In this document: positions 53,118-63,700 of the stretch, in pieces
How positions within the stretch are numbered: the first letter of the stretch is position 1
How the letters are laid out: each line of letters begins with the position of its first letter
Source of the DNA: JBBSJZ01 sp041751935
GTDB lineage: Bacteria; Planctomycetota; Planctomycetia; Pirellulales; Pirellulaceae
Assembly (NCBI GenBank): GCA_041751935.1
Contig: JBGSIA010000100.1
Location: forward strand, 1 to 64,000
DNA length: 64,000 bases
Direction: 5' to 3'
Translations under genes and position numbers: made by a program
Notes under the pieces: model-generated
What the model saw: the letters and a program-made list of their open reading frames with translations, nothing else
What the model was told of the DNA's origin: nothing
Databases searched by the model: none

Positions 53118-56100
53118 GTGCCTCGACGCGACGATATCAAGAAAATTCTGCTCATCGGCAGTGGCCCCATCATCATCGGGCAGGCTTGCGAATTCGATTA
53201 CTCCGGTACCCAGGCCTGTAAAGCGCTCCGCGAGGAGGGTTACGAAGTCGTGCTGGTTAACAGTAATCCAGCCACGATCATGACCGACCCGGATACTGCG
53301 GACGCGACTTATATCGAGCCGCTCACTTGGCAAATGGTCGAAAAGGTCATTGAGCTGGAGCGGCCTGACGCCTTGCTGCCGACGCTCGGTGGGCAAACGG
53401 GATTGAACACGGCGATGGATTTGCATCACCACGGTGTGCTGGAGAAGTACAACGTCGAACTGATCGGAGCCCGTGCTGATGTGATCGCCAAGGCCGAGGA
53501 GCGTGATCAGTTCAAGGAAGCCATGGAGAAAATCGGGCTCGATGTCTGCAAGGGACGCATGGTCAATTCGCTTGTCGACGCGCGTCAAGTGCTTGCCGAA
53601 GTTGGCTTGCCAGCGGTGATTCGCCCAAGCTTTACGCTCGGTGGATCAGGGTCAGCGATTGCTTACAACCGTGATGATTTTGATGCGCTGGTGCAGAACG
53701 GCTTGGATCAATCTCCCGTGCACGAAGTCCTGGTCGAAGAATCCATCATCGGCTGGAAAGAGTTCGAGATGGAAGTGATGCGAGATCTTGATGACAACGT
53801 CGTGATTATTTGCAGCATCGAGAACTTCGACGCGATGGGCGTGCATACAGGTGACTCGATCACCGTTGCGCCGGCACAGACGCTGACCGACAAAGAGTAC
53901 CAGCGGATGCGTGACGCGACGATCGCGGTGATGCGAGAAATCGGTGTCGAAACCGGAGGCAGCAATGTGCAATTTGCGATCGATCCCAAGAGCGGTCGGA
54001 TGATCGTGATTGAAATGAATCCGCGTGTCAGTCGCAGTAGCGCTCTGGCGAGCAAGGCGACCGGTTTTCCCATTGCTAAGATCGCCGCCAAATTAGCGGT
54101 CGGCTATCGCTTGTGGGAACTGAACAATGACATCACGCGAAAGACCAAGGCGTGCTTTGAACCGTCAATCGACTACGTAGTTACCAAGATTCCACGTTTC
54201 GCGTTTGAAAAATTCCCCGAAGCCGATGCGACACTCACCACACAAATGAAAAGTGTGGGTGAGACGATGGCGATTGGCCGATCGTTTAAAGAGTCCTTGC
54301 AAAAAGCACTGCGCGGTCTCGAAGTCGGCGCGTTCGGTCTGGGTTGTGACAGCAAGGATCTATGGGGAACAGACAATCAACCTGACGTTGACGAAATCCG
54401 CGCCAAACTCAGTACTCCCAACGCGGAACGTATCTTCTACATTCGCTATGCAATGAAAGCAGGTTTGTCAATCGAAGAAATCTATTCGCTCTCTCACATC
54501 GACCCTTGGTTTCTGGACCACATTTCTCAGATCATCGAGGAAGAAGATCGATTGCTGGCGATTGGTTCTCTGGATGCAATGACTCGCGACGATTTGTGGC
54601 AAGCGAAACGTTTTGGTTTTTCCGATCGGCAGCTTGCAAAAATCACGGGGACGACTGAGTCCACCGTTCGGACTCGACGAATCAAGTTGGGTGTGAAGCC
54701 GGTCTACAAGAGTGTCGACACTTGTGCGGCGGAATTTGAGGCTTACACGCCGTATTATTACAGCAGCTACGAGACCGAAGACGAACTGCCGCCAGCGACG
54801 GACAAGCCGCGAGTCATGATCCTGGGCGGCGGTCCCAATCGTATCGGACAAGGCATTGAGTTCGACTATTGTTGCTGTCACGCCAGTTTTGCACTTCGCC
54901 AGATCGGTTGCGAAAGTGTGATGGTTAACAGTAACCCCGAAACGGTCAGTACGGACTACGACACGTCGGACATGTTGTTTTTTGAACCCCTGACGATTGA
55001 GGACGTGCTGAATATCTGCGATGCGATTTCGCCTGCGGGTTTGATTGCCCAGTTCGGTGGTCAAACGCCGCTCAACCTCGCTCGTGGCTTGAAGGAAGCA
55101 GGGGCTTCGATCATTGGTACCAGCGTCGAAACGATCGAAGCCGCCGAAGATCGAGAACTGTTTCAAAAATTGATCAACGAACTCGGTTTACGACAGCCGC
55201 CATCGGGCATCGCCCGCAATATGGCTGAAGCACGTTTGGAGGCAAAACGCATCGGCTATCCGGCGCTCGTGCGTCCCAGTTTTGTATTGGGCGGTCGGGC
55301 GATGGAGATTTGTTATGACCACACCCAGTTCGAGAGGTATGTCGCCGAAGCTTTCATCGTCGCGGATGGGCAACCCGTTTTGATCGACCACTTTCTCGAA
55401 GATGCCACCGAAGTCGATGTCGACGCGGTCGCGGATGGTACCGATTGCGTGATCATGGGAATCATGGAACACATCGAAGAGGCTGGAGTTCATTCGGGCG
55501 ATTCCGCGTGCGCAATTCCTCCTTACAGTCTCACCGAACCGATCTTGGCAGAGATCCGCGAAGCAACTCGGAAGTTAGCCGACAAGTTGCGAGTGGTGGG
55601 ATTGATGAACATTCAGTTTGCGATCAAGACCGAGAACGATGTGCCGACGCTATACGTTCTCGAAGTGAATCCACGAGCCAGTCGTACGGTTCCGTTCGTA
55701 GCCAAGGCAACGGGCGTTCCTGTGGCCAACATTGCTACCAAGGTGATGAACGGTCGAACGCTCAAAGAACTGGGGATCACCAGCGAACCGATCCCGCGCC
55801 ACGTGTCGATCAAGGAAAGCGTGTTTCCGTTCCGCAAGTTTGCTGGTGTCGACATCGTGCTGGGACCTGAAATGCGCAGCACTGGCGAAGTGATGGGCAT
55901 CAGTGACAATTTCTCGCTGGCGTTCGCCAAGAGCCAGATCGCTGCTGGTACGGTGTTGCCGGATAAGGGAAAGATTTTTTTGAGTCTTTCGGTTCGACAC
56001 AAAGACGCAGTCGGTCCGCTAGGCAAGAGTCTAGTGGAACTTGGCTTTGATTTGCTCGCCACATCCGGTACCGCCGCGCGATTGGAAGCGGACGGTGTTG

Positions 56101-56396
56101 CCGTGACACGAGTCAAGAAAATTGCTGAGGGACATCCAAACTTAATTGATTACCTGAAAAATGGCGACGTGCAGCTGATCTTGAACACGCCGAGTGGCAA
56201 GGGAGCACGGACCGATGAAGGTAAGATTCGAGCGAAAGCAGTTCAGTTTGGGGTGCCTTGCATCACCACGCTTGATGCTGCCGAAGCAGCCGTTCGTGCT
56301 ATGCGAGCACTGCGCGAAGGACCGTTGAAAGTGCAGTCGCTGCAGCAGCGTTACAAAGAAACTCAGCCTCTGGAACCGTCGAAGTTAAAGGGCTAA
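53118..56396 (+). CDS. carB: carbamoyl-phosphate synthase large subunit
   Basis: 1092 residues with a GTG start. Full two-fold architecture: first ATP-grasp half (about 1-400: IGSGPIIIGQACEFDYSGTQ, VNSNPATIMTD, RPSFTLGGSGSAIA), an oligomerisation part (400-550), the second half (about 555-930: GGGPNRIGQGIEFDYCCCH, VNSNPETVSTDYDTSD, RPSFVLGGRAMEI) and a C-terminal allosteric MGS-like domain (IFLSLSVRHKDA, ATSGTAARLEADG). It makes carbamoyl phosphate for arginine and pyrimidines. No carA lies beside it in the window. No frame damage is seen. Confidence 0.97.
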   Translation: MPRRDDIKKILLIGSGPIIIGQACEFDYSGTQACKALREEGYEVVLVNSNPATIMTDPDTADATYIEPLTWQMVEKVIELERPDALLPTLGGQTGLNTAMDLHHHGVLEKYNVELIGARADVIAKAEERDQFKEAMEKIGLDVCKGRMVNSLVDARQVLAEVGLPAVIRPSFTLGGSGSAIAYNRDDFDALVQNGLDQSPVHEVLVEESIIGWKEFEMEVMRDLDDNVVIICSIENFDAMGVHTGDSITVAPAQTLTDKEYQRMRDATIAVMREIGVETGGSNVQFAIDPKSGRMIVIEMNPRVSRSSALASKATGFPIAKIAAKLAVGYRLWELNNDITRKTKACFEPSIDYVVTKIPRFAFEKFPEADATLTTQMKSVGETMAIGRSFKESLQKALRGLEVGAFGLGCDSKDLWGTDNQPDVDEIRAKLSTPNAERIFYIRYAMKAGLSIEEIYSLSHIDPWFLDHISQIIEEEDRLLAIGSLDAMTRDDLWQAKRFGFSDRQLAKITGTTESTVRTRRIKLGVKPVYKSVDTCAAEFEAYTPYYYSSYETEDELPPATDKPRVMILGGGPNRIGQGIEFDYCCCHASFALRQIGCESVMVNSNPETVSTDYDTSDMLFFEPLTIEDVLNICDAISPAGLIAQFGGQTPLNLARGLKEAGASIIGTSVETIEAAEDRELFQKLINELGLRQPPSGIARNMAEARLEAKRIGYPALVRPSFVLGGRAMEICYDHTQFERYVAEAFIVADGQPVLIDHFLEDATEVDVDAVADGTDCVIMGIMEHIEEAGVHSGDSACAIPPYSLTEPILAEIREATRKLADKLRVVGLMNIQFAIKTENDVPTLYVLEVNPRASRTVPFVAKATGVPVANIATKVMNGRTLKELGITSEPIPRHVSIKESVFPFRKFAGVDIVLGPEMRSTGEVMGISDNFSLAFAKSQIAAGTVLPDKGKIFLSLSVRHKDAVGPLGKSLVELGFDLLATSGTAARLEADGVAVTRVKKIAEGHPNLIDYLKNGDVQLILNTPSGKGARTDEGKIRAKAVQFGVPCITTLDAAEAAVRAMRALREGPLKVQSLQQRYKETQPLEPSKLKG

Positions 56397-56741
56397 AAAA
56401 ATCGAGCCCCCGCGGGTGGGGCAGCTACCCGCGGGGGCGTCGGCGAAGGGAGTCGGGGCAGTGACTCCCCCGTGCACACTCGTTTTCGGTTATTGAGGCA
56501 CCCGAGTTGAGTCAAAAAGTGTTTCTTTTCATCTTCGTTCGACAACCGCATTTGACGCCGTGACTGACACGAAGCGCACTCAAAAGCAGACTTAGAATCT
56601 CGAGCACACATCACGTAATCTTCACCTGATGAACCATAGCGGTTTCACGGCTCGGGGTTACAAATCCGACGTTCTGATACGCTCGGGGCATGAAATTCTC
56701 GTGTCTCGTCGGATTGCATACCGATACCGAACGTAGCGATT
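56397..56741. other. intergenic region after carB
   Basis: 345 bases. It holds the strong GC-rich hairpin listed at 56406-56438 directly after carB. The rest has no convincing coding frame; a 73-residue frame on the minus strand has no family features. It must also hold the promoter of the secretin gene. Confidence 0.5.
56406..56438. terminator. strong hairpin after carB
   Basis: GCCCCCGCGGGT (56406-56417) and ACCCGCGGGGGC (56427-56438) are perfect complements, a 12-bp stem with a 9-base loop, 10 bases after the carB stop. The T-run expected of an intrinsic terminator lies on the minus strand side (seven A before the stem on the plus strand), so it is best placed to stop leftward transcription. 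The hairpin may still end carB mRNA. Confidence 0.65.
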
Positions 56742-56789
56742 GTGCCGATGTTGTCGGCGATGGACCAGATCGACGTTTGTGAATCGGGA

Positions 56790-58310
56790 ATGTTAGAACG
56801 GTTAACTTTCGGAATGCTGCTTAACGCGATTATCGCGATCGGGCTTGCATGCGCAGGCGAACCGCTTCGTTTGCCTTCACCGATACGGGAGGCATGGGGA
56901 TCAAAGGATCCGGGCGAAACGGATCAAAGTGTTATCCAGCTCGCGTCGGGCTCACGACAAATCGTCAAACTGCAACCGATTGACGTCGTTGAGGGCGTAC
57001 AGCTTGAGGGCGAGTCGGGGCGTGTAACCTTGATTTCAAGTGGTGCGGATTTAAACGCGGTGCTGCGCATGATCGCCGACCAGCATCGATTGAACCTCGT
57101 TGTCGGACCGGAGGTTCAAGGTAGCGTCAATGTCAGTATCCGCGACGCGATTCTCGATGAAGTATTGGACGCGATTCTCGGCGTGAGCGGATTTCGCTGG
57201 CACCGAGCAGGCAATTTGCTTTATGTCACGGGTGGTACCGACACTGCGATCAATCCGCGGGCACAGGGTCGATTTGTACAAGTTTATCCACTCGACTACG
57301 TTGCTGCGGCGGATGTTCAAGCCGTAGCGACAGGGTTGCTGTCCACGGTTGGCAACGCCTTTGTGGCTACTTCGGACAGCAAGGATCAAATGCGGACGCG
57401 AGAACTGCTGGTGGTTGACGATGTGCCGCAATCGCATGAACGAATTGCCCAGTACGTTGCTCAAGTGGACGTTGCTCCGCGTCAAGTTTTGATCGAGTCC
57501 CATATTTTGCAAGTGGCCCTGAGCGAGGACGACCGTCACGGAATCAACTTGCGCAATCTGGCTCGACTGGATGGTAGTCGCATCACGTTGGAAGGTTCAG
57601 GTTTCGTTGACGATCCGACCAACGGACCGTCACTTGCGTTGCGTCTTGACGGCAATGACATGGGCGCGGTGTTAGAACTGCTGCAGTCTCACACAAACTC
57701 TCGCACTCTGGCGTCGCCGAAAATATCGGTTGTGAATCATCAAGAGGCGAGAATTCAAATCGGCCAACGCTTGCCCTATACCGTGGCAACAACGACCCAG
57801 ACAACCACGGTACAAAGCGTCGAGTTTTTGGAAGTCGGTATTTTGCTGTCGGTAACACCTATTATCACAGCCGACGGAAATGTGATGATGACAGTGTCGC
57901 CCAAAGTCTCTGGGGGTAAGATCACGGAAAATGGATTTCCTGAAGAGGAAACAACCGAAGTTTCGACGACGGTGCTGATGCCTGATGGCGGCGGTCTCGT
58001 CATCGGTGGACTGATAAGAGAAGACGATGTCCATACGCACTCGTTCACGCCGATGCTGTCACGAGTGCCGCTCTTAGGCAAACTATTTCAGCGTCAATCA
58101 AACTCGCTCCGCCGCAATGAGTTAATTATCGCGCTCGTTACGCATGTGATGCCGGATCTCTGCGCGGCGCGACCCAAAGAGATCAGCGATCTTTACACGG
58201 TGCTGCCCGAGTACGCGACACAGTCACTGCGATTGAATCAGCCGACGGAGGTTGACTCCGGGATCATGCCGATAACGATCGACGAATTGATCGAAGTCGA
58301 AGTGCAGTAA
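56790..58310 (+). CDS. secretin (type II/IV system outer-membrane channel-like)
   Basis: About 506 residues from the ATG at 56790, which places a signal peptide first (MLERLTFGMLLNAIIAIGLA then CAGE); a GTG at 56742 is also open. Residues about 75-130 form a secretin/TonB short N-terminal domain (LNAVLRMIADQHRLNLVV). An N1-like domain follows (VQVYPLDYVAAADVQAVA). The secretin core runs from about 230 to 455, with IGQRLPYTV, VGILLSVTPIITADGNVMM and GLVIGGLIREDD, then VPLLGKLFQRQSN and ELIIALVTHVMP. Such proteins form outer-membrane rings for secretion or pili, and could export DUF1559-type pseudopilins. No other system genes are adjacent. Confidence 0.88.
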   Translation: MLERLTFGMLLNAIIAIGLACAGEPLRLPSPIREAWGSKDPGETDQSVIQLASGSRQIVKLQPIDVVEGVQLEGESGRVTLISSGADLNAVLRMIADQHRLNLVVGPEVQGSVNVSIRDAILDEVLDAILGVSGFRWHRAGNLLYVTGGTDTAINPRAQGRFVQVYPLDYVAAADVQAVATGLLSTVGNAFVATSDSKDQMRTRELLVVDDVPQSHERIAQYVAQVDVAPRQVLIESHILQVALSEDDRHGINLRNLARLDGSRITLEGSGFVDDPTNGPSLALRLDGNDMGAVLELLQSHTNSRTLASPKISVVNHQEARIQIGQRLPYTVATTTQTTTVQSVEFLEVGILLSVTPIITADGNVMMTVSPKVSGGKITENGFPEEETTEVSTTVLMPDGGGLVIGGLIREDDVHTHSFTPMLSRVPLLGKLFQRQSNSLRRNELIIALVTHVMPDLCAARPKEISDLYTVLPEYATQSLRLNQPTEVDSGIMPITIDELIEVEVQ

Positions 58311-58397
58311 CTCCCTAACTCGGGATAAACGATGGCAAGTAAGGTCAGTGGTCCAACCTATAACACCCGGCTCTTGCTTCGCCCAATCCCCACATTG

Positions 58398-58428
58398 TTG
58401 ACATTCACGCTTGCAATTCGATTACATT
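58398..58428 (+). promoter_or_regulatory. possible sigma-70 promoter
   Basis: TTGACA at 58398-58403 is followed by TACATT at 58423-58428 with a 19-base spacer (ATTACA at 17 bases is an alternative). It lies about 50 bases upstream of the Gfo/Idh/MocA start. The sequence ACATTGTTG appears at both ends of this stretch. Consensus -35 with a weak -10. Confidence 0.35.
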
Positions 58429-58475
58429 GTTGTGGCTTGATTGCCTTTGTCTAGCCCTCCTTGAATTGCAATTTA

Positions 58476-59777
58476 ATGTCAACAAAACCGATTTCAAGTC
58501 GCCGCGATTTCCTCAGAGTCACCGGCGCCTCCGCATTGACGCTGGGTGTTTGGAGCGAGCTTGCGGCGAAACCCTCTACCTCAGCAAACGAGAAACTCAA
58601 GATCCTTTGTGTGGGCACTGCTAACCGAGCTGCAGACGATATTCGGGGTGTTGAGGGCGAGGATATCGTTGGTTTGTGTGATGTGGATCAGAACTTTCTC
58701 AACGCCGCGGCGCAAAAATTTCCTCAGGCAAAGACCTACCGCGACTATCGAGAAATGATTGCCGCTGAAAGTGATCACGCGGATGCGATCGTGATCGGGA
58801 CGACGGATCACCACCATGCTCCGGCAGCGATTCGCGCGATCAATGCGGGACTGCATTGTTACTGCGAAAAGCCACTCACGCACACCATTCACGAGGCAAG
58901 AATCATTGCCGAGGCCGCTCGTGCGAAAGGTGTCGCGACGCAGATGGGAACTCAAATTCACGCAGGCGCTAACTATCGCCGAGTCGTGGAAATCATTCAG
59001 GCCGGCACGATTGGCGACGTGAATGAAGTGCATGTTTGGGTTGGCAAAGGCTGGGGAGGCGGTGAGCGGCCCACAACCGCCGATCCGATTCCAGAACACC
59101 TCGATTGGGATCTCTGGCTAGGTGCTGCACCGGAGCGGCCGTATGCGAATGGACGATACCATCCCGCCCAGTGGCGTCGATGGTGGGATTTCGGCCAGGG
59201 TACTCTTGGCGACATGGGCTGTCATTACATTGACCTGCCGTTTTGGGCGTTGGATCTTGTTCATCCGATCGGCTGTGAAGCCGAGGGCACGCTGCTGCAT
59301 GCGGAAACTTGTGCCGAAGGATTGATCGTGCGCTATCAATTCCCCTCGCGTGACAATAAATCCGCGGTGAAGCTAACGTGGTACGATGGCACTCTCACGC
59401 CTAGCCAAGTCTCCGGTGAAGCGGTACCCGGTAGCGGCGTGATGTTCATTGGCAGCGAAGGGAAATTGTTTGCCGACTACGGTAGATACAAGTTGTACCC
59501 AGAAGAAAAATTCAAAGACTTTGTGCCTCCGCCGAAGTCGATTCCTGATTCAATTGGTCATCACGCGGAATGGATCAAGGCTTGCAAGGATGGATCGCCG
59601 ACGACCTGCAATTTTGGCTATAGCGGTGCATTGACCGAGACCGTTTTGTTGGGCAACGTCGCCTACCGCACCGGCAAACAACTCGTATGGGATGCTGAGC
59701 AGTTGAAAGCTACAAATTGTCCCGAAGCAGACGCCTTTGTGAGCAAGCAATACCGCGCCGGCTGGGAAGTCGCCTAG
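58476..59777 (+). CDS. Tat-exported Gfo/Idh/MocA-family oxidoreductase
   Basis: About 433 residues from the ATG at 58476. The N-terminus has a twin-arginine signal SRRDFLRVTG followed by a hydrophobic stretch and LAAKP, so it is folded in the cytoplasm and exported with cofactor. The Rossmann domain reads KILCVGTANRAADDI and IVGLCDVD, and CEKPLTHTIHEAR is the family's EKP motif with catalytic Lys. The C-terminal alpha/beta domain contains DMGCHYIDLPFWAL. Planctomycetes carry dozens of such secreted family members, thought to act on sugars or derivatives; the substrate is unknown. No operon partner is visible. Confidence 0.9.
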   Translation: MSTKPISSRRDFLRVTGASALTLGVWSELAAKPSTSANEKLKILCVGTANRAADDIRGVEGEDIVGLCDVDQNFLNAAAQKFPQAKTYRDYREMIAAESDHADAIVIGTTDHHHAPAAIRAINAGLHCYCEKPLTHTIHEARIIAEAARAKGVATQMGTQIHAGANYRRVVEIIQAGTIGDVNEVHVWVGKGWGGGERPTTADPIPEHLDWDLWLGAAPERPYANGRYHPAQWRRWWDFGQGTLGDMGCHYIDLPFWALDLVHPIGCEAEGTLLHAETCAEGLIVRYQFPSRDNKSAVKLTWYDGTLTPSQVSGEAVPGSGVMFIGSEGKLFADYGRYKLYPEEKFKDFVPPPKSIPDSIGHHAEWIKACKDGSPTTCNFGYSGALTETVLLGNVAYRTGKQLVWDAEQLKATNCPEADAFVSKQYRAGWEVA

Positions 59778-59798
59778 TGTCTGGGGACGAAATCGTGC

Positions 59799-60521
59799 CT
59801 ACAACAGCAAGAACGAGAACCCTGCGATCGCGGCTAGTTCGAGCAAAACTCCGCGTCGGTCGATTGGCAGTACGTCATCTCCGATTGCAACGTTTTGACA
59901 CGAGCGACAATCGCCTCCGCCAAGGATCGGACAGTCCGGTCGCTGTTTTCCAATCTTGTATGGCAACAGAATCGTGTTGCCGAGGAACTGGGCGGCCGAT
60001 ACAGCGTTCTGACAGATTCCAAAACCCGCTCCGCAACGTTCCAAATTCTTTTGTTCGTAGTACAGCGGTCGATGGGATTGGGCGAGAGTGTAACGGGCTG
60101 GAATGGGAACACCAACTCCCAGGGCGATGATCGCTGTCGGCTCAATACCCTGGTGATGAACGGCTGCACGATTTTCCGGTACCGTTTGGCCTGCCGAATG
60201 GGCGACAACTTCGATTTCCTGGATCGGTTTTCTCAATCGTTGGATGTAGGAGTCAACTGAACGGTTTCGAGAGTCGGATACTTCATTGCGTTCATCAAGA
60301 TTGTCCCGCTTTTCGGTAGCCGATGGAGCCAACTTTTCTGTGAGCTCGTCATCAGCCAACTCACTCGACTGGCCGTCGTTACGTCCTGAAACGCTTTGTT
60401 CGGTGGTTGCCGAGCGTTCGCGGATCTTGTCGCCCAGGGACTGCGCATGCACAACTACGGCCCATTGGAATACCAGTGTCGCAAAAAGAGGAATTGCGAA
60501 TCGAAAGCGGAGTGGCTGCAT
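59799..60521 (-). CDS. secreted planctomycete-type protein with conserved C-terminal region
   Basis: 240 residues. Signal peptide to about residue 26 (VVVHAQS). A charged, low-complexity middle (40-95) is rich in Glu, Ser and Arg. From about 145 it contains RPLYYEQKNLERCGAGFG, SAAQFLGNTILLPYK and CPILGGGDCRSC. I recognise this from planctomycete secreted proteins as a conserved block in which an LERYG-like motif is followed by a LPYK segment and a Cys pair. A hydrophobic C-terminus (LLELAAIAGFSFLLL) could be a membrane anchor. Function unknown. It is divergent from the giant surface protein, with 187 bases between. Confidence 0.7.
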   Translation of the reverse strand: MQPLRFRFAIPLFATLVFQWAVVVHAQSLGDKIRERSATTEQSVSGRNDGQSSELADDELTEKLAPSATEKRDNLDERNEVSDSRNRSVDSYIQRLRKPIQEIEVVAHSAGQTVPENRAAVHHQGIEPTAIIALGVGVPIPARYTLAQSHRPLYYEQKNLERCGAGFGICQNAVSAAQFLGNTILLPYKIGKQRPDCPILGGGDCRSCQNVAIGDDVLPIDRRGVLLELAAIAGFSFLLL

Positions 60522-60645
60522 TCAAACTACCCATAGACTTGCAGTGAAGAATCGCTCATTTCCATATCGTCGGTTGATGATCGGTACAGCCAGTATGTTG
60601 CAAATAGTCGCTACAGTTGGAACAACCGCTACAATCTTACGGGTT

Positions 60646-60683
60646 CAAATGTCAATTGTTTGACTATGATGCAGTGACATTTG
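60646..60683. repeat. perfect inverted repeat upstream of the giant surface protein
   Basis: CAAATGTCA (60646-60654) and TGACATTTG (60675-60683) are exact complements separated by 20 bases, 25 bases before the ATG at 60709. The 29-base centre spacing is close to three helical turns, which suits a regulator dimer pair, or it could be a leader hairpin near the ribosome site. Confidence 0.55.
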
Positions 60684-60708
60684 TTTCATAAAGCGTTTCA
60701 CATTTGCC

Positions 60709-63700
60709 ATGCCTGGTCACATATTTTCAACCGTTCGAGTTGGACGTCCTATCTCGCGATTGCGATCGATGCTCGCGCGGATACTCAGCGACGAGTTCGA
60801 GCTGGAACCGCGACAGCCACGACCCATTCGTGCCGCGCGGATGATGTCGCTCGCGGTACATTCCCTCGAACCACGATTCGTATTGAATGCGACAGCCGAA
60901 TTAAGCGTGCTCGGCGAATTGCTAGTAACCGGAACCGAAGCCGCCGATACGATTCAGCTGGAGGTCAACGCGGGCGGTCAGTTGTTGCTGCGAGACGAAG
61001 TGGGATCCATTGTCCCAATCGCCAATCATCCAGACGGGCCGAGTGGATCGACGAACGGTCTAGATGTTTCAGCGATCACGTCTGGGCGAATCCACATCGA
61101 TATGCTTGGCGGAGACGACGTACTCGATTTGCAATTGCCCAACGCACTCGATGTCACCGTTCGCGGCGGTAGTGGTGACGACGCAACCACTTTCCGATCG
61201 CCCGCCTCAACATCATCCACAACAGGATCGCTTGATGTCCAATCGGAACGAATTTCGATTGATCCACGATTAACAAATTTCTCTTCGGACGGAGCATCTC
61301 ATCTGGTGGGAAATCTGGAAGTCGGAAACGTTGGTGAATCTTCACGGCTGAGCTTTGCGAATGGCATCGAGATCGACGGCCACTTGATCATTAGTGGCAA
61401 CGTGGCACTTCTGAGTACGAAGGGCTCGATCGATCTCTCTGCAGCCACCGTCAGCGCTGCCTCAACTGACGCGAACTTGCGCATCACTGCAAACGACAAC
61501 TTGCTCCGACTTGGCAGTGGCGATGACTTCGGAGGTCGGTTCATCAACAACCTCGTTATTAGCTCCGCATCAAGTATTGACTCATCCGGCGCACTAACGC
61601 TTGATGGTGCGTTTATCGTAAGGAACGTTACCGGCACAACTCTGCTGGATGCTCCCATCGTCGCCCATAGCGTGAACGTTGTGACAGAAGGAGACATCAA
61701 CGTTCGCCCTGGAATCACGGTGCACTCTGCGGGTCTGACGCTGTCATCGCAGGCATCTCTGGGAATTGCAGGCGAATTGAACTCCACCGGCGCCAGCAAT
61801 CTGGGCGCTGTGAATCTAGCCGGTGAGTCGATTCGGTTGACGGATACAATCGTCAAGACAAGCGGTGGGGTTATCGACGTTAGTGGTCTCGTCGAAATAA
61901 ACGGTTCAGTAACGTTTGATTCCGGCAACGACTTGCTCGCCGATTCTGCAGCGAACATATCTTTCAATCAGAGAATCGTGGCAGGCGATTCCGTTGACGA
62001 TACCCTGGCGATCTTCGCTCGCGGTGTCACGCGTGACGGCGCAGTGCGGTTGCCAGTAACGCTTGACAATACATTTGATTCCCCAGTCGTAGACGACCTC
62101 AATGATTTTTCCGTGGACGCTGGAAGATTGGAGTCCAACTCACTCGGAGTGAAGGACGGCGATATCCGAATTGTCGTTGATACATTTCGTTTGTTTGGTA
62201 ACCGGGTTGGCAGTCCAACAACCAACTGGGTACGCATCGATGGTGAACTGTTACTGCCGACCGGGGATACGGTCATCTTGGCTTCCGGTACCGTTAACCT
62301 GTCCGGTTCAGTTATCGGCCAAAACGGGACGAACAACCTGCGAGTTGCGGCGGATTCAATTCAGGTTGAGTCAAACATCAACACACCGGAATCGAACTTG
62401 CAACTTAGATCGCAAACATTGACGTTGATTAGCGGCGATGCCGACGTTGATGTTGGGAACGCGATCATAGATATCGATGGCGGTTCTGGGGTCATTGATA
62501 CCAGAGGTGCTACCCTGCGGTCCGACGCCGTTAATGATGCGATCTTGATGCAGAACGCATCGGAGATTCTGCTTGGAAATTCTTTGGCAGTGGATGGTAA
62601 GTTGTTTGTACGAAACATTGTTGGACCAGTCAGCCAAGCGCCACTGACGCGAATTGTTATCGACCGAATCGATGCCGAAACCAATGGTCCTGTCGAACTG
62701 TCCAACCAAGAAAACGAAATTCGCGAGGTCCAACGGATACAGTCCGGCGGCAACGTTGCGCTTACCGACTCGACGGGCGATTTGCTTCTCACGCTAATCG
62801 ACACTTCAAATAATAACGTCACCGTTTTGGCCGCAGGGGATATCTTCGTTACCAATATCCTGGCAGGATCTGAGGGAGATATCCAACTCACATCCGGTGA
62901 TGACGTTCTCGATACAGATACAACTGACACGAACCTCATCGTCAGTGACGACTTGATTCTCGCGGCAAGCAACCGCAACGCGGAAGACGGGTTGCATGCG
63001 ATTCGAATCGTTACGAGTGTTAACGATATACAAGCCCGAGTTAGCGGGGCCAATCGCGGTGATATCGAGATCGATGAAATCGATGACATCAATCTAGCGG
63101 CCTCAGATTTTGCTGATGACACCGAACAAATCATTGCCTCCAACGGCCAGATCATTGTCCGCGCGGTAAACATCACGATCAGCGATTCGAATCTCGACAA
63201 CGATGGCATCGACCGAAAGAATGATCCCGAGATCATCGCTCGCGGCAACAATGGACGCATCGATTTGCGTGCGGATAACCATTTGATGCTCACAAGCGGA
63301 GTGCAACTGCATTCACAATGGATCACTCGCGCAACGGCAGAGCCAAAGACACAATTGTTTTCTCCCGATGGTGAGGAGCAACTTCCCCAGCCATTCGATG
63401 TGACACCTGAGATGCGAAGTGTCTATTTGCAAGCGGATCAGGTCATTTTGGGAAGCGAGATAGAAATTTACACCGGTGATACGCAGGGTACCGCTAGAGT
63501 ATTCTCGCCTCGGCCGATGCTCCCACCTCTCGCCTTGATGAATGCTAACAATAACCTTACTCCAGCTTTTTTTGATCCTCGAACCGTAACTGTCAACATT
63601 CTTGAACAAGCACTATTCAACGATGCAACGGGCATCCTGTCGTTCAAGATCGGAAGCGAAGGTGAAAAAGGATTGGTGGTGGAAATCGATTGGGGAGCGG

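Noticed and set aside
56393..56614. 73-residue minus-strand frame after carB
   Set aside because: It runs through the GC hairpin and has no recognisable domain; kept only as a point to check by RNA-seq.
61299..63326. Long minus-strand frames rich in Ser, Arg and Thr
   Set aside because: They are antisense to the continuous plus-strand surface protein, have no family features and show shadow-type composition.
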